A DNA stretch of 64,000 nt from Bradyrhizobium sp. 1. GTDB lineage: Bacteria; Pseudomonadota; Alphaproteobacteria; Rhizobiales; Xanthobacteraceae. Below, one piece after another: positions 26,064-35,309 of the stretch. The position numbers and the translations under genes were made by a program. The DNA lies in NCBI RefSeq assembly GCF_023073315.1, contig NZ_JADPJH010000018.1, positions 115,146 to 179,145 of the forward strand. The letters are read 5' to 3'. The stretch's first letter is position 1. Each line of letters begins with the position of its first letter. The notes under the pieces were generated by a model. It searched no databases, was not told the DNA's origin, and saw nothing but the letters and a program-made list of their open reading frames with translations.

Positions 26064-28292
26064 ATGAGCTTGCGTACCCGGCTACTGATACTTGTCATCG
26101 CGGCCATGCTGGTGCCGGCGAGCCTCGTCGGCCTGCGTTTCGTGCAAAACCGCAGCAGCGAGATCAACGCAGCGCTGGCCAATCTGGCGGCGACGGCCGA
26201 CGACATTGCAAGCGATCTCGACGAAAAGATCCAGGGCACCGCCCAGCTTCACTATGGTCTGTCCCGTGCACGCGACCTCGACACGCGCGACAAGGCGGCG
26301 TGCTCGGCGTTTCTATCTGATGTCCGCGAGGAATACCCGCAGTTCACCGGGATATTGACCATCGATCCGGACGGCAGCCTGTTCTGCGATTCGCTGCGGA
26401 CCAACCGCACCCTCGATCTCCGGGACCGCGCCTATTTCAAGCAGGCCCTGGTCTCGCGCGGCGTCGTGATCGAGCCGGTGTTCGGCCGTCTGACTGGGCT
26501 ATCCGTGCTCCAGATCGCCTATCCGGTGCGATCGGAGACGGGCGCGCTGAAGCTGATTTTGCTTGCGTCGTTCAACTTGCCCAAATTCGCGGAGTTTCAC
26601 GACAAGCGGCTGCTTGCCGAGAAGGAGATCCTGCTCATCGACAGCAAGGGAACGGTTCTGGTCGCCCCCTCCGGCGGAGGCTGGACCGAGCCGGTCGGCA
26701 CGTCGATCGCAGGGTCCGAACTCCTGCGCTTCGCTGCAGCTCCAGATCGGAAGGCGTTTCAGGAGGTGACCGATCGCGACGGCCGCACGCATGTCTGGGC
26801 TGTCGCCGCCCACTCGCCCTCGACCCGTGATGCCGGCCTCTACATCCTGGTCGGACGGTCCAAGGACGGACTGGTCGCGGCGGCGAACCGCCGGCTTTAC
26901 GAGGACATGGCGATCCTCGCGGTGGCCTCGCTGCTGCTGCTGGCGGGTGTCTGGATTCTTGCGACTGTAAGTGTGGGGCGCCAGGTCGGACGGCTCGCCG
27001 CAATGGCGAAGAAGCTCGGGCTCGGCGACCTCAGCGCGCGAATTCCGCCGCCCCATCCGGGCGGCGAGCTCGGCGGGTTGATGAGGTTGCTCAACGACAC
27101 CGCCGAGTCACTCCAGCAACAACGCGCCGCCATCGCCGACCTCGACCAGAAGCTCAGCCAATCCCAGAAGATGGAGGCCATGGGCCAGCTCACCGGCGGC
27201 GTGGCGCATGATTTCAACAATCTCCTGACCGTCATTCTCGGCAATTCGGAACATCTTGCCGACAGGCTGGCGGGAAACCGGGAATTGCACCGGATCGCCG
27301 GTGATATCGCGATTGCAGCCGAGCGCGGCTCCGACCTGACGCGGAGCCTGCTCGCCTTCGCGCGCAAGCAGCCGCTGCGGCCGCGCGACATCGACATCGC
27401 CGGGAAGATTCACGACATGGAGCCGTTGCTGCGTCGGTCCCTGGGCGAGCACATCGAGTCCGCCTTCGTGCTCGAACCGGATCTGTGGTTGACCAGTGTC
27501 GATCCCGGCCAGCTGGCTACGGCGCTGCTCAATCTCGTGCTCAACGCGCGCGACGTCATGCCCGATGGCGGCAAGTTGACCGTCGAGGCGCGCAACACCT
27601 CGCTCGGCGAATCCGACCTGGACGTCAATGGCGAGCCGCGGCCCGGCGACTATGTCATGGTCGCCGTGACCGACACCGGCAGCGGCATGACCGCCGAGGT
27701 GGCGAGCCGGGCGTTCGAGCCGTTCTTCACCACCAAGGAGGTCGGCCAGGGGACCGGGCTCGGGCTGAGCATGGTCTACGGGTTTGTTCGGCAGTCCGGC
27801 GGGCTGGTGCAGATGCAGTCCCAACCGGGACAGGGCAGCGTCGTCAGGCTGTTCTTTCCCCGCCTTGCAACGCCACCGATCGAGGATCAGGTACCAGCGG
27901 AGCGGATCACCACACCCAATGGCAGCGAGACTATTCTCGTCGTCGAAGACGACGACATGGTGCGCGCCTATATCGAGAACGAGCTGAAGGCGCTCGGCTA
28001 CAACGTCATCACGCGGTCGAATGGACCTGCGGCGCTGGAATTGCTGCGCCAGCCCGGGAACATCGACCTGCTGCTCACTGACGTCGTGATGCCCGGCGGC
28101 ATGTTCGGGCCGGAGCTTGCGCGGCAGGCAACCGGCTTTCGGCCCGGGCTCAAGGTGCTCTTCACCTCCGGCTACACCCAAGATCCCGTCAAGACGCCCG
28201 ATGGGGTCGATGCCCGTATCCTGACCAAACCGTTCAAGCGGCAGGATCTTGCCGCGATGCTGCGGTCCGCGCTGTCGGCAACAACACGCTAA
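26064..28292 (+). CDS. Hybrid sensor histidine kinase with extracytoplasmic Cache-like domain and receiver
   Basis: A 742-residue membrane kinase. Membrane segments at about 7-27 and 280-300 flank a periplasmic ligand-binding region whose sequence (FTGILTIDPDGSLFCDS, LDLRDRAYFKQAL, VLLASFN-like strands) fits a double-Cache domain. A HAMP-like linker follows. The HisKA motif is QLTGGVAHDFNNLL with phospho-accepting H382. The ATPase has LNLVLNARDVMPDGG, TDTGSGM and GTGLGLSMVYG. The C-terminal REC domain has acidic VVEDDDMV, acceptor D673 in LLLTDVVMPGG and Lys in LTKPF. No separate response regulator is adjacent. A longer frame upstream is unsupported. Confidence 0.93.
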   Translation: MSLRTRLLILVIAAMLVPASLVGLRFVQNRSSEINAALANLAATADDIASDLDEKIQGTAQLHYGLSRARDLDTRDKAACSAFLSDVREEYPQFTGILTIDPDGSLFCDSLRTNRTLDLRDRAYFKQALVSRGVVIEPVFGRLTGLSVLQIAYPVRSETGALKLILLASFNLPKFAEFHDKRLLAEKEILLIDSKGTVLVAPSGGGWTEPVGTSIAGSELLRFAAAPDRKAFQEVTDRDGRTHVWAVAAHSPSTRDAGLYILVGRSKDGLVAAANRRLYEDMAILAVASLLLLAGVWILATVSVGRQVGRLAAMAKKLGLGDLSARIPPPHPGGELGGLMRLLNDTAESLQQQRAAIADLDQKLSQSQKMEAMGQLTGGVAHDFNNLLTVILGNSEHLADRLAGNRELHRIAGDIAIAAERGSDLTRSLLAFARKQPLRPRDIDIAGKIHDMEPLLRRSLGEHIESAFVLEPDLWLTSVDPGQLATALLNLVLNARDVMPDGGKLTVEARNTSLGESDLDVNGEPRPGDYVMVAVTDTGSGMTAEVASRAFEPFFTTKEVGQGTGLGLSMVYGFVRQSGGLVQMQSQPGQGSVVRLFFPRLATPPIEDQVPAERITTPNGSETILVVEDDDMVRAYIENELKALGYNVITRSNGPAALELLRQPGNIDLLLTDVVMPGGMFGPELARQATGFRPGLKVLFTSGYTQDPVKTPDGVDARILTKPFKRQDLAAMLRSALSATTR

Positions 28293-28742
28293 TCAAGGAC
28301 GCGACACGAGCAGGAGCGCGACCCCGAGATTAGCCGCGAACAGGGCCGCGTCGATGACGAAGATCCTGAGCATCGGACCTTTCAACACGGGCCAATAGGC
28401 AACACCGACGCGTCCGCCGCGCATCAAGACCGGAACGTTGTAGATAAACTGGCTGAAATGGCAGGCGGCAAAGAACAGGAACAACGCAAGCTGCGCCTCA
28501 ACCGGCTGGAAGAACAGCGGACGCGCGGCCAGAAGATAGAACGACAACAGCCCAATCGGAAGATTCATCCCGCCCAGGAACGCCACGCTGGCCGCAAGCG
28601 TCGGCGCGATCGGATTGCCGCGCTCTTCCCGCGGCAAAAGTATCTTCAGCGTATTGGCTTGCGCAACGCTGAACTGGATGAAGGCGCCGCCGAACCAGAG
28701 CGCATTGAGAAGCAGGACGAAATCCGAAAGGTGCATGGTCAT
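28293..28742 (-). CDS. Four-helix membrane protein of unknown function
   Basis: A 149-residue integral membrane protein with four hydrophobic segments (LSDFVLLLNALWFGGAF, VAFLGGMNLPIGLLSFYLL, ALFLFFAACHFSQFIYNV, IFVIDAALFAANLGVALLL). It begins in a 4-base ATGA overlap with the NTF2-like gene, so the two are translationally coupled. The family is not recognised. Position downstream of an acyl-CoA synthetase, MarR regulator and NTF2-like protein suggests a role with the same inducer or substrate. Confidence 0.75.
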   Translation of the reverse strand: MTMHLSDFVLLLNALWFGGAFIQFSVAQANTLKILLPREERGNPIAPTLAASVAFLGGMNLPIGLLSFYLLAARPLFFQPVEAQLALFLFFAACHFSQFIYNVPVLMRGGRVGVAYWPVLKGPMLRIFVIDAALFAANLGVALLLVSRP

Positions 28743-29122
28743 TTTCCGTAAAAGGCTTCGCTGCGCGCTACGCGGCCCGCATCGTCGAAATCCATGAACT
28801 CGCTGGCGCGGGTGTCGCCGAGTTGCCACCACACCGTCAGGCGCGCGATCACCTCGTCCCAGCTCCAGCTCAGGATCTGCAGATCGGCGCTTTCGATGTG
28901 GCCATAGGCTTTCCGCCAATAGGCGCGGATGTTCTCGGCGCCGGTGACAACAGGTGAACCGGTCAGTGTCAGTGCCAGAGGGCTGCGCATCTGCGCATTG
29001 TCGGCAAAATGCGCGACCACAGCGTCGATATCGACCCGGCACCAGCTCGCGCACCATGCCGCGACAAAGTGTTCGGCAGCTGCGCGATTCATCTTCTCTA
29101 CGCTCACGGCTTCTGCCCGCAC
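28739..29122 (-). CDS. NTF2-like (SnoaL-type) protein
   Basis: A 127-residue single-domain NTF2-like fold: AAAEHFVAAWCASWCRVDID, VVAHFADNAQMRSP, a central TGAENIRAYWRKAYG and terminal strands LQILSWSWDEVIARLTVWW. Members are small enzymes or ligand-binding proteins. GGGAGGG lies 9 bases before the GTG taken as start; an internal ATG at residue 11 is the alternative. It is the first gene after a MarR-type operator and overlaps the membrane protein gene by 4 bases. Confidence 0.78.
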   Translation of the reverse strand: MRAEAVSVEKMNRAAAEHFVAAWCASWCRVDIDAVVAHFADNAQMRSPLALTLTGSPVVTGAENIRAYWRKAYGHIESADLQILSWSWDEVIARLTVWWQLGDTRASEFMDFDDAGRVARSEAFYGK

Positions 29123-29177
29123 ATGACGCGGCCCTCCCTGGCTCGTTGCCAGGAAAGTGGCAAAGCTCGCGCTTCAT

Positions 29178-29192
29178 GTCAACTATGTTGAC
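29178..29192 (-). promoter_or_regulatory. MarR-type operator overlapping a -35 element
   Basis: Perfect inverted repeat GTCAAC-TAT-GTTGAC. On the leftward strand the right arm provides TTGACA, 17 bases before a weak -10 (CACTTT), so a bound repressor would cover the -35 of the NTF2-like/membrane protein pair. It lies just past the marR stop. Confidence 0.6.
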
Positions 29193-29203
29193 TTGAGATG
29201 CCG

Positions 29204-29671
29204 TCAGTTGCTGTCGGCGATCGCCCCCATGACGGCCATCCACGCCGCCGCGCCTGACGCTCCGGCGCGATCAAACGCCGCGCGCATGACTTTGCGCTCG
29301 TGGTCCGATGCCTTTTGCTCGATGCGCTGCCCCGCAACCGTCAGGCGCAACAGTTTGGAGCGATGCTGCTCGGGCGAACGCTTCGATGTCAGGAGCTTGC
29401 GCTCCAGCAGCAGGCCGAGCGGCCGGTTCAGGGCCTGCTTGGAAATGCCGAGGATTTCGATCAGCGCTCCGATCGCGATATCGGGCCGGCGCGCCACCAC
29501 GTAGAGGATGCGGTGGTGCGGACGCGACAGGCCTTGCCTCGCAAGATAATCGTCGGCCTCCAGCGTCATCCCGCGCCAGCCGTAATACATCAGCTCCAGC
29601 GCTGCATCGAGATCGTGCAGCTTGTCGAGCGAGGCGCGGTGGAGCCCCGCGGCTTGAGAGGTCTTTGGCAT
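29204..29671 (-). CDS. MarR-family transcriptional regulator
   Basis: A 155-residue winged-helix regulator: LTLEADDYLARQGLSRPHHRILYVVA precedes the helix-turn-helix IGALIEILGISKQALNRPLGLLLERKLL, and RSPEQHRSKLLRLT forms the wing. It starts 10 bases after the acyl-CoA synthetase stop on the same strand, so it is probably co-transcribed with it. A perfect operator follows its stop and precedes the next two genes. The likely role is control of that pair, and perhaps of the synthetase operon, in response to an acyl or aromatic ligand. Confidence 0.9.
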   Translation of the reverse strand: MPKTSQAAGLHRASLDKLHDLDAALELMYYGWRGMTLEADDYLARQGLSRPHHRILYVVARRPDIAIGALIEILGISKQALNRPLGLLLERKLLTSKRSPEQHRSKLLRLTVAGQRIEQKASDHERKVMRAAFDRAGASGAAAWMAVMGAIADSN

Positions 29672-29680
29672 TGTCGGATG

Positions 29681-31291
29681 CTAACCTCTCGCCCGGAGCT
29701 CGCGCCGCAACACCTTGCCCGTGGCGGTCATCGGCAACGTCTCGGCGAACTCCACGAAGCGCGGATATTCGTGCGCGGCGAGCTGCACCTTCACGAATTC
29801 CTGGATCTCGCGGGCAAGCCCATCGCCTGGTGAAAAACCGGGGCGCAACACGATCCACGCCTTGATCGATTCCGTGCGGATCGGGTCGGGAATGCCGACC
29901 ACCGCCGCCATCGCGACCGACGGATGCTTCATCAGCGTATGCTCGATCTCGGACGGGCCGACGCGATAGCCGGCAGTGGTGATGACGTCGTCCTCGCGGC
30001 TGACATACCAGAAATAACCGTCCTCATCCTGCACGCCGAGATCACCGGTGAGCAGGAATTCGCCGGCATATTTTTTGGCCGTCGCGTCTGGATTGCGCCA
30101 GTACTCGATCATCGTGCACGGACACGGCTGGCGCACACCGATGATGCCGCGCTGTCCGCGCGGTTGCTCCTCGCCCTTGTCGTTGACGATCCGGACGTCG
30201 AAGCCGGGCGTCGCCTTGCCCATCGAACCTGGGCGGATCGGAAACAGGTTGGAGTTGCTGCCAATCACGAGATTGCATTCGGTCTGGCCGAACACCTCAT
30301 GCGCGTCGATGCCGAAAGTTTCGCGCACCCAGCCCAGGAGTTCGCCGCCGAGGGATTCGCCGCCGGTAAAGATGCTGCGGAGCTCGACGCCGGAATGTTT
30401 TGCGCCGGCCTGCCGCATCAGCTTCAGCGCGGTCGGCGGCAGGAAGACGTTGCGCACGCCGAGATCGGCCATCATCTGCATCGCCGCCTGCGGCTCGAAT
30501 TTTCGCGCACGGTGGCCGACCAGGGGAATGCCGTGATACCAGAACGCGAACAGGCCGTTGACGAGCCCGCCGATCCACGCCCAGTCCGCCGGCGTCCACA
30601 TGAGATCGCCGGGGCGCGGCAGGAAGTTGTGGCACATCTCGACATTGGGCAGATGCCCGAGCACGACGCGGTGCGCATGCAGGGCGCCTTTTGGATTGCC
30701 TGTCGTACCCGACGTGTAGATGATCAGCGCGGGATCATCGACGGAGGTATCAACGCGGGTGAAATCGGGCGATGCAGCCTTCACCGCATCCCAGAATGAT
30801 TTCGCGCCTGATGGCACGCGCTCGCCGACGACATAGACGTTCTTCAAGTCCGGCAGCCTGTCGCGAATTTTTGCGAGCTTCTCCCAGCCGCCTTCGTCGG
30901 TGACGATCGCCTTGGCCTGCGAATTCGACAGACGGAATTCCAGCGCGTCCTCGCCGAACAGCGCGAACAGCGGGATCGAGATCATCGCCGAGCGGAACGC
31001 CGCCATATGCACGATCGGCAATTCCAGCGACTGCGACAAAAACACCGCGACACGGTCGCCGCGGCCGAGTCCATCCGCCTTCAGCACATTGGCGAAGCGG
31101 CGCGACGCCTCGGCGACCTCGTCGAAGGAGGTGCGCGTGGTGGCGCCGTTCTCGTCGACATAGACCAGGGCGAGGCGGCCGGTCCCGTCGGCATGGCGGT
31201 CGCAGCACGCCTCCGCCATGTTGAAGCGCGCCGGAACGTCCCAGCGGAAGTTGCGAGTGAGCTCGTCGTAGGTTGCGGCTTCGGTCAGCAT
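29681..31291 (-). CDS. Acyl-CoA synthetase (AMP-binding)
   Basis: A 536-residue ANL-superfamily ligase that activates a carboxylic acid to acyl-AMP and then acyl-CoA. Motifs in order are YTSGTTGNPKGA (A3), FGQTECN (A5), TGDLGVQDEDGYFWYVSREDD (A7-A8) and the C-terminal LPMTATGKVLRREL with catalytic Lys (A10). Similarity is greatest to medium-chain and acetyl-type synthetases. The downstream MarR gene suggests induction by the acid or its CoA ester. Confidence 0.9.
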   Translation of the reverse strand: MLTEAATYDELTRNFRWDVPARFNMAEACCDRHADGTGRLALVYVDENGATTRTSFDEVAEASRRFANVLKADGLGRGDRVAVFLSQSLELPIVHMAAFRSAMISIPLFALFGEDALEFRLSNSQAKAIVTDEGGWEKLAKIRDRLPDLKNVYVVGERVPSGAKSFWDAVKAASPDFTRVDTSVDDPALIIYTSGTTGNPKGALHAHRVVLGHLPNVEMCHNFLPRPGDLMWTPADWAWIGGLVNGLFAFWYHGIPLVGHRARKFEPQAAMQMMADLGVRNVFLPPTALKLMRQAGAKHSGVELRSIFTGGESLGGELLGWVRETFGIDAHEVFGQTECNLVIGSNSNLFPIRPGSMGKATPGFDVRIVNDKGEEQPRGQRGIIGVRQPCPCTMIEYWRNPDATAKKYAGEFLLTGDLGVQDEDGYFWYVSREDDVITTAGYRVGPSEIEHTLMKHPSVAMAAVVGIPDPIRTESIKAWIVLRPGFSPGDGLAREIQEFVKVQLAAHEYPRFVEFAETLPMTATGKVLRRELRARG

Positions 31292-31308
31292 GGTCGTTTC
31301 CCAGCAGC

Positions 31309-31395
31309 GTCATGGCCGGGCTGTCCCGGCTATCCACGTTCTTGTTTGGCCCTGAGTTTAAGGGCGTGGATGTCCGGGACAAGCCCGGCATGACG
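31309..31395. repeat. Palindromic dispersed repeat (CGTCATGGCCGGGC...ATCCACG type)
   Basis: The left arm CGTCATGGCCGGGCTGTCCC with CTATCCACG pairs with the right arm CGTGGATG and GGGACAAGCCCGGCATGACG across a short centre. It fills the gap between two leftward genes. A degenerate relative is near 49.96 kb. Confidence 0.7.
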
Positions 31396-31406
31396 GAGAG
31401 TGCAGC

Positions 31407-32543
31407 TTACCGCACCGTCGCGAAGAACTTGCGGACATCCCGCACGAACAGCTCCGGCTGCTCGAATGCGGCGAAATGGCCGCCCTTCTCCATCTCGCTC
31501 CAATGCGTGATGCGGGAAAAATTCGGCTCCATCCAGCGCCGCACCGGCGTGATGATCTCCTTGGGGAACACCGCGACTCCGGCCGGCACGGTGACCTTAG
31601 GCGTGGTCCGGCGCTTGCCAAAGCTTTCCCAATAGAGCCGCGCCGACGAGGTCGCTGTCTCCGTCGCCCAATAGAGCATGACGTTGTCGAGCAACTCGTC
31701 CCTGGTGAAGATATTCTCGGGATGGCCGTTGCAATCGGTCCAGGCCCAGAACTTTTCCAAAATCCACGCCGCCTGCCCGCTCGGCGAATCCGTCAGGCCG
31801 TAGCCGAGCGTCTGCGGCCGTGTCGATTGCTGTTTTGAGTAGCCGGAGTCGAGATCGACATAATGCTTGAGGCCGGCGAGTGCGCGCTTCTCCTCGGCCG
31901 TCGGCTCGCCCTCGACCTTCGGCGCCGAATTGAAGGCGAGCGTGATGTGGATGCCAGCGCAATGCTGCGGATCTTGCCCGCCGAGCGATGTCGTCACCGC
32001 CGAGCCCCAGTCGCCGCCTTGCGCGCCGTAACGCGCGTAGCCAAGCCGGTCCATCAGCTTCGCCCAGGTCGCGGCGATGCGGTCGACGCCCCAACCGGTG
32101 GTCTTTGGCTTGGCGGAGAAGCCGAAGCCCGGCAGCGAGGGACAGATCACGTGAAACGCATCCGCGGGATCGCCGCCATGCGCGGCGGGATCGACCAGTG
32201 GCGCGATCACCTTCTGGAATTCCACGATCGAGCCGGGCCAGCCATGCGTGATGATCAGCGGCAGCGCGTTTGGCTCTTTCGAGCGCGCATGGATGAAGTG
32301 AATGTCGAGCCCGTCGATCTCGGTGGTGAACTGCTCGAAGCGATTGAGCTTGGCCTCACGGGCGCGCCAGTCGTAGCCATCAGCCCAGTAGGCGCAGACC
32401 TCCCGGATCCATTTCAGCGGCGCGCCCTGGCTCCAGTCGTCGACCAGCTCCGCCTCCGGCCAGCGCGTGCGCGCCAGCCGCGATTTGAGGTCGGTGAGGA
32501 TGTCGTCGCTGATGGCGATGCGAAACGGTTTGATCGCGGTCAT
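31407..32543 (-). CDS. Epoxide hydrolase (EHN-domain alpha/beta hydrolase)
   Basis: A 378-residue cytoplasmic epoxide hydrolase. The N-terminal EHN domain (PFRIAISDDILTDLKSRLARTRWP) is followed by the hydrolase core with oxyanion motif HGWPGS, nucleophile Asp in YGAQGGDWGSA and catalytic His in EKGGHFAAFEQPE. An acidic partner and the lid tyrosines (CAYWADGYDW) are where expected. It converts epoxides to diols; juvenile-hormone-like or aromatic epoxides are typical of the family but not shown here. Confidence 0.93.
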   Translation of the reverse strand: MTAIKPFRIAISDDILTDLKSRLARTRWPEAELVDDWSQGAPLKWIREVCAYWADGYDWRAREAKLNRFEQFTTEIDGLDIHFIHARSKEPNALPLIITHGWPGSIVEFQKVIAPLVDPAAHGGDPADAFHVICPSLPGFGFSAKPKTTGWGVDRIAATWAKLMDRLGYARYGAQGGDWGSAVTTSLGGQDPQHCAGIHITLAFNSAPKVEGEPTAEEKRALAGLKHYVDLDSGYSKQQSTRPQTLGYGLTDSPSGQAAWILEKFWAWTDCNGHPENIFTRDELLDNVMLYWATETATSSARLYWESFGKRRTTPKVTVPAGVAVFPKEIITPVRRWMEPNFSRITHWSEMEKGGHFAAFEQPELFVRDVRKFFATVR

Positions 32544-32631
32544 CGGTTGCCTCCCGATTGTTTTTGCTGGGAGAGAGTAGACCGGATTGCAGCAGCAACA
32601 AAGGTGCCACCCTCCCTTGGAGGGTAAGAAG

Positions 32632-33087
32632 CTAGCCCGACAGCGCCGCTTTCACCAAACCGCTGGCCTTGCCGAAATCCATCTGTCCCGCGTACTTCGC
32701 GCGCAACACCGCGATCACCTTGCCCATGTCCTTCATGCCGGCGGCGCCGGTCTCGGCGACGGCGTCTGCGATCGCCTTCTTGACCTCGTCGTCCGCCATC
32801 TGCTTCGGCAGATAGGCCGAGATGATCGCGATCTCCTCACGCTCCTGCGCTGCGAGCTCGGCGCGGCCGCCCTTGTCGTAGAGCTCGACCGATTCCTGAC
32901 GCTGCTTGATCATCTTCTGAAACACGCCGAGCAGATCGGCATCGCTCAGCGGCGGCTTGCCACTGCCGCGCGCCTCGATGTCGGCGTTCTTGATGGTCGA
33001 GTTGACCATACGCAGCGTGGAGAGCTTGCGCTCCTCCTTGGCCTTCATGGCCTCCTTGACCGCATTGTTGATGTCGTCGCGCAACAT
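32632..33087 (-). CDS. GatB/YqeY-domain protein
   Basis: A 151-residue YqeY protein: MLRDDINNAVKEAMKAKEERKLSTLRM opens the fold, LYDKGGRAELAAQEREEIAIISAYLP is the linker, and MKDMGKVIAVLRAKYAGQMD matches the GatB tail that contacts tRNA. It is a free-standing homologue of the amidotransferase tail; the exact role is uncertain. It lies near carA, as in many alphaproteobacteria. Confidence 0.92.
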   Translation of the reverse strand: MLRDDINNAVKEAMKAKEERKLSTLRMVNSTIKNADIEARGSGKPPLSDADLLGVFQKMIKQRQESVELYDKGGRAELAAQEREEIAIISAYLPKQMADDEVKKAIADAVAETGAAGMKDMGKVIAVLRAKYAGQMDFGKASGLVKAALSG

Positions 33088-33120
33088 GATCGCAATCCCT
33101 TCGAATATCCGACGCCTGAT

Positions 33121-33849
33121 CTAGGCCGTTCGCGGCCCTGAGACAACCGGGGTTGCCAGCCATTCGACCAGTGCCCGCACTGTCGCCTCAGGCTGCTCCG
33201 GCTGCGGCAAATGTCCACAACGCTCCAGAATCACCAGCTTCGCGCCGGCGATGCCCTCCGCCATTTCCTTGGAGAACGCATTGGGAATCGTGTTGTCCTG
33301 ATCGCCGGTCAGCACCAGCGTCGGGCATTTGATCGTGGCCAGCGTCGGCCGCGAATCCACTCGCGCGATGATCGCGGTCTGCTGCCGAAGATAGCCTTCG
33401 ACACCGACGTCCTCGCCCTGCTCATGCACGAGTTGGCGGATCGACGCGTCATCGCGGCGCGAGGGATGCACCAGCTCGGGAAACATCTCCTCGCGCGCTA
33501 CGCAAAGCTCGCCGCGTTTCGCCCGTTCCATCAGGCCGCGGCGGCGCGCGGTCGCCTCCGGCGTATCGGGCCGGGCCTGGGTGTTGATCAGCGCGAGCTT
33601 CAAAACCCGCTTGGGCGCCTGACGCATGATCTCGAGCGCGATGTAGCCGCCCATGGAATGGCCGGCGAGCGCCAACCGCGGCGGCGCCTCGCTCAGCACC
33701 CGCCGGGCGATCGCCGCCATACTGTCATCGCGGATATGGTTGGCGACCATGACCGGGCCGAACCGCCACAGCGCCGGGATGACAGGGGCATAGATCCGGG
33801 CCGAGGAGGCCAGCCCCGGAACCAGCAGAATCGGGGTGGTCTGGTCCAT
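33121..33849 (-). CDS. Alpha/beta hydrolase
   Basis: A 242-residue serine hydrolase. The oxyanion region is LLVPGLASSARIYAP, the nucleophile elbow GHSMGG (about residue 80), the acid lies around LVLTGDQDN, and the His is in ERCGHLPQPEQPE. The start ATG is the one that opens directly into the first beta strand. The substrate is unknown; similarity to MenH- and esterase-like members is general. It is divergent from carA. Confidence 0.88.
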   Translation of the reverse strand: MDQTTPILLVPGLASSARIYAPVIPALWRFGPVMVANHIRDDSMAAIARRVLSEAPPRLALAGHSMGGYIALEIMRQAPKRVLKLALINTQARPDTPEATARRRGLMERAKRGELCVAREEMFPELVHPSRRDDASIRQLVHEQGEDVGVEGYLRQQTAIIARVDSRPTLATIKCPTLVLTGDQDNTIPNAFSKEMAEGIAGAKLVILERCGHLPQPEQPEATVRALVEWLATPVVSGPRTA

Positions 33850-33995
33850 TATTGCCTCGCAAGTCCAGGAAATTGCCGGAAATTGTGCCGCCAAGCTGAA
33901 GTGCCCGAGGCGACCTGTCAAATATGCAAAAACGCATGTGAATCCGCGCTTCTCCGCTTTGACGGCAGCGCCCGCGGGGACTATGAACCGGGCTT

Positions 33996-35186
33996 ATGAC
34001 ACAATCCGAAAACGATACCGCCTGGCCGGACCATAAACCGACCGCGCTCCTCGTGCTCGCCGATGGCACGGTGCTCGAAGGCTTTGGTCTCGGCGCCGAA
34101 GGCCACGCCGTCGGTGAGGTCTGCTTCAACACCGCGATGACCGGCTATGAAGAGATCCTCACCGATCCCTCCTATGCCGGCCAGCTCATCACCTTCACCT
34201 TCCCGCATATCGGCAATGTCGGTACCAACGAGGAAGACATCGAGACGGTGAACATGGCCGCGACACCCGGCGCACGCGGCGTGATCCTGCGCACCGCGAT
34301 CACCGATCCCTCGAACTACCGCGCCACCAAGCATCTCGACGCCTGGCTGAAGGCCCGCGGCATCATCGGCCTGTCCGGCATCGATACCCGCGCACTGACC
34401 GCGCTGATCCGCAGCAAGGGCATGCCCAATGCGGTGATCGTGCATTCCAAGACCGGCGAGTTCGATCTGCATGGCCTCAAGGAAGAGGCACGCGAATGGC
34501 CGGGCCTCGAGGGCATGGACCTCGTGCCGATGGTCACCTCCGGCCAGCGCTTCACCTGGGACGAGACGCCCTGGCTCTGGGAAAAGGGTTTCGGCCGGCA
34601 GGAGAATCCTGAATTCAACGTCGTCGCCATCGACTACGGCATCAAGCGCAACATTTTGCGCCTGCTCGCCGGCGTCGGCTGCAAGGTGACGGTGGTGCCG
34701 GCGACGACCTCATCCGAAGACATTCTGGCGATGAAGCCCGACGGCGTGTTCCTGTCGAACGGCCCCGGCGATCCGGCCGCGACCGGCAAATACGCGGTGC
34801 CTGTGATCCAGGACGTCATCAAGTCGGGCACGCCGACCTTCGGGATTTGTCTGGGCCACCAGATGCTCGGCCTCGCTGTCGGCGCCAAGACCAAGAAGAT
34901 GCATCAGGGCCATCACGGCGCCAATCATCCCGTCAAGGACGAGACCACCGGCAAGGTCGAGATCACCTCGATGAACCACGGCTTTGCGGTGGACGAGAAC
35001 ACGCTGCCGAAGGGCGCAACGCAGACCCACATCTCGCTGTTCGACGGCTCCAATTGCGGCATTCGGCTCGACGGCAAGCCGGTGTTCTCGGTGCAGTATC
35101 ATCCCGAGGCCTCGCCGGGCCCGCGCGACTCGCACTATCTGTTCCAGCGCTTTGCCGATTTGATGCGGCAGAAGAAGAGGGCGTAA
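33996..35186 (+). CDS. carA: Carbamoyl-phosphate synthase small subunit
   Basis: Glutamine amidotransferase subunit that supplies ammonia to CarB for arginine and pyrimidine synthesis. It is 396 residues. The N-terminal CPSase domain ([35 protein letters not shown]) is followed by the class-I glutaminase with nucleophile Cys in [13 protein letters not shown] and the His-Glu pair in [11 protein letters not shown]. carB lies 4 kb downstream on the same strand, with seven unrelated loci between them, so they are not a tight operon. Confidence 0.98.
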   Translation: MTQSENDTAWPDHKPTALLVLADGTVLEGFGLGAEGHAVGEVCFNTAMTGYEEILTDPSYAGQLITFTFPHIGNVGTNEEDIETVNMAATPGARGVILRTAITDPSNYRATKHLDAWLKARGIIGLSGIDTRALTALIRSKGMPNAVIVHSKTGEFDLHGLKEEAREWPGLEGMDLVPMVTSGQRFTWDETPWLWEKGFGRQENPEFNVVAIDYGIKRNILRLLAGVGCKVTVVPATTSSEDILAMKPDGVFLSNGPGDPAATGKYAVPVIQDVIKSGTPTFGICLGHQMLGLAVGAKTKKMHQGHHGANHPVKDETTGKVEITSMNHGFAVDENTLPKGATQTHISLFDGSNCGIRLDGKPVFSVQYHPEASPGPRDSHYLFQRFADLMRQKKRA

Positions 35187-35309
35187 GGGCTACCGCTCTT
35201 GCCACTGCTGTCATGACAAAAGCCCGGGCCTGGTCTCGGGCTTATTCGTCAAAGGAACGCTGCCTGACGCCCTTCCTTGAACCCTGCTACGCTCACGCAG
35301 GAGCCCACC

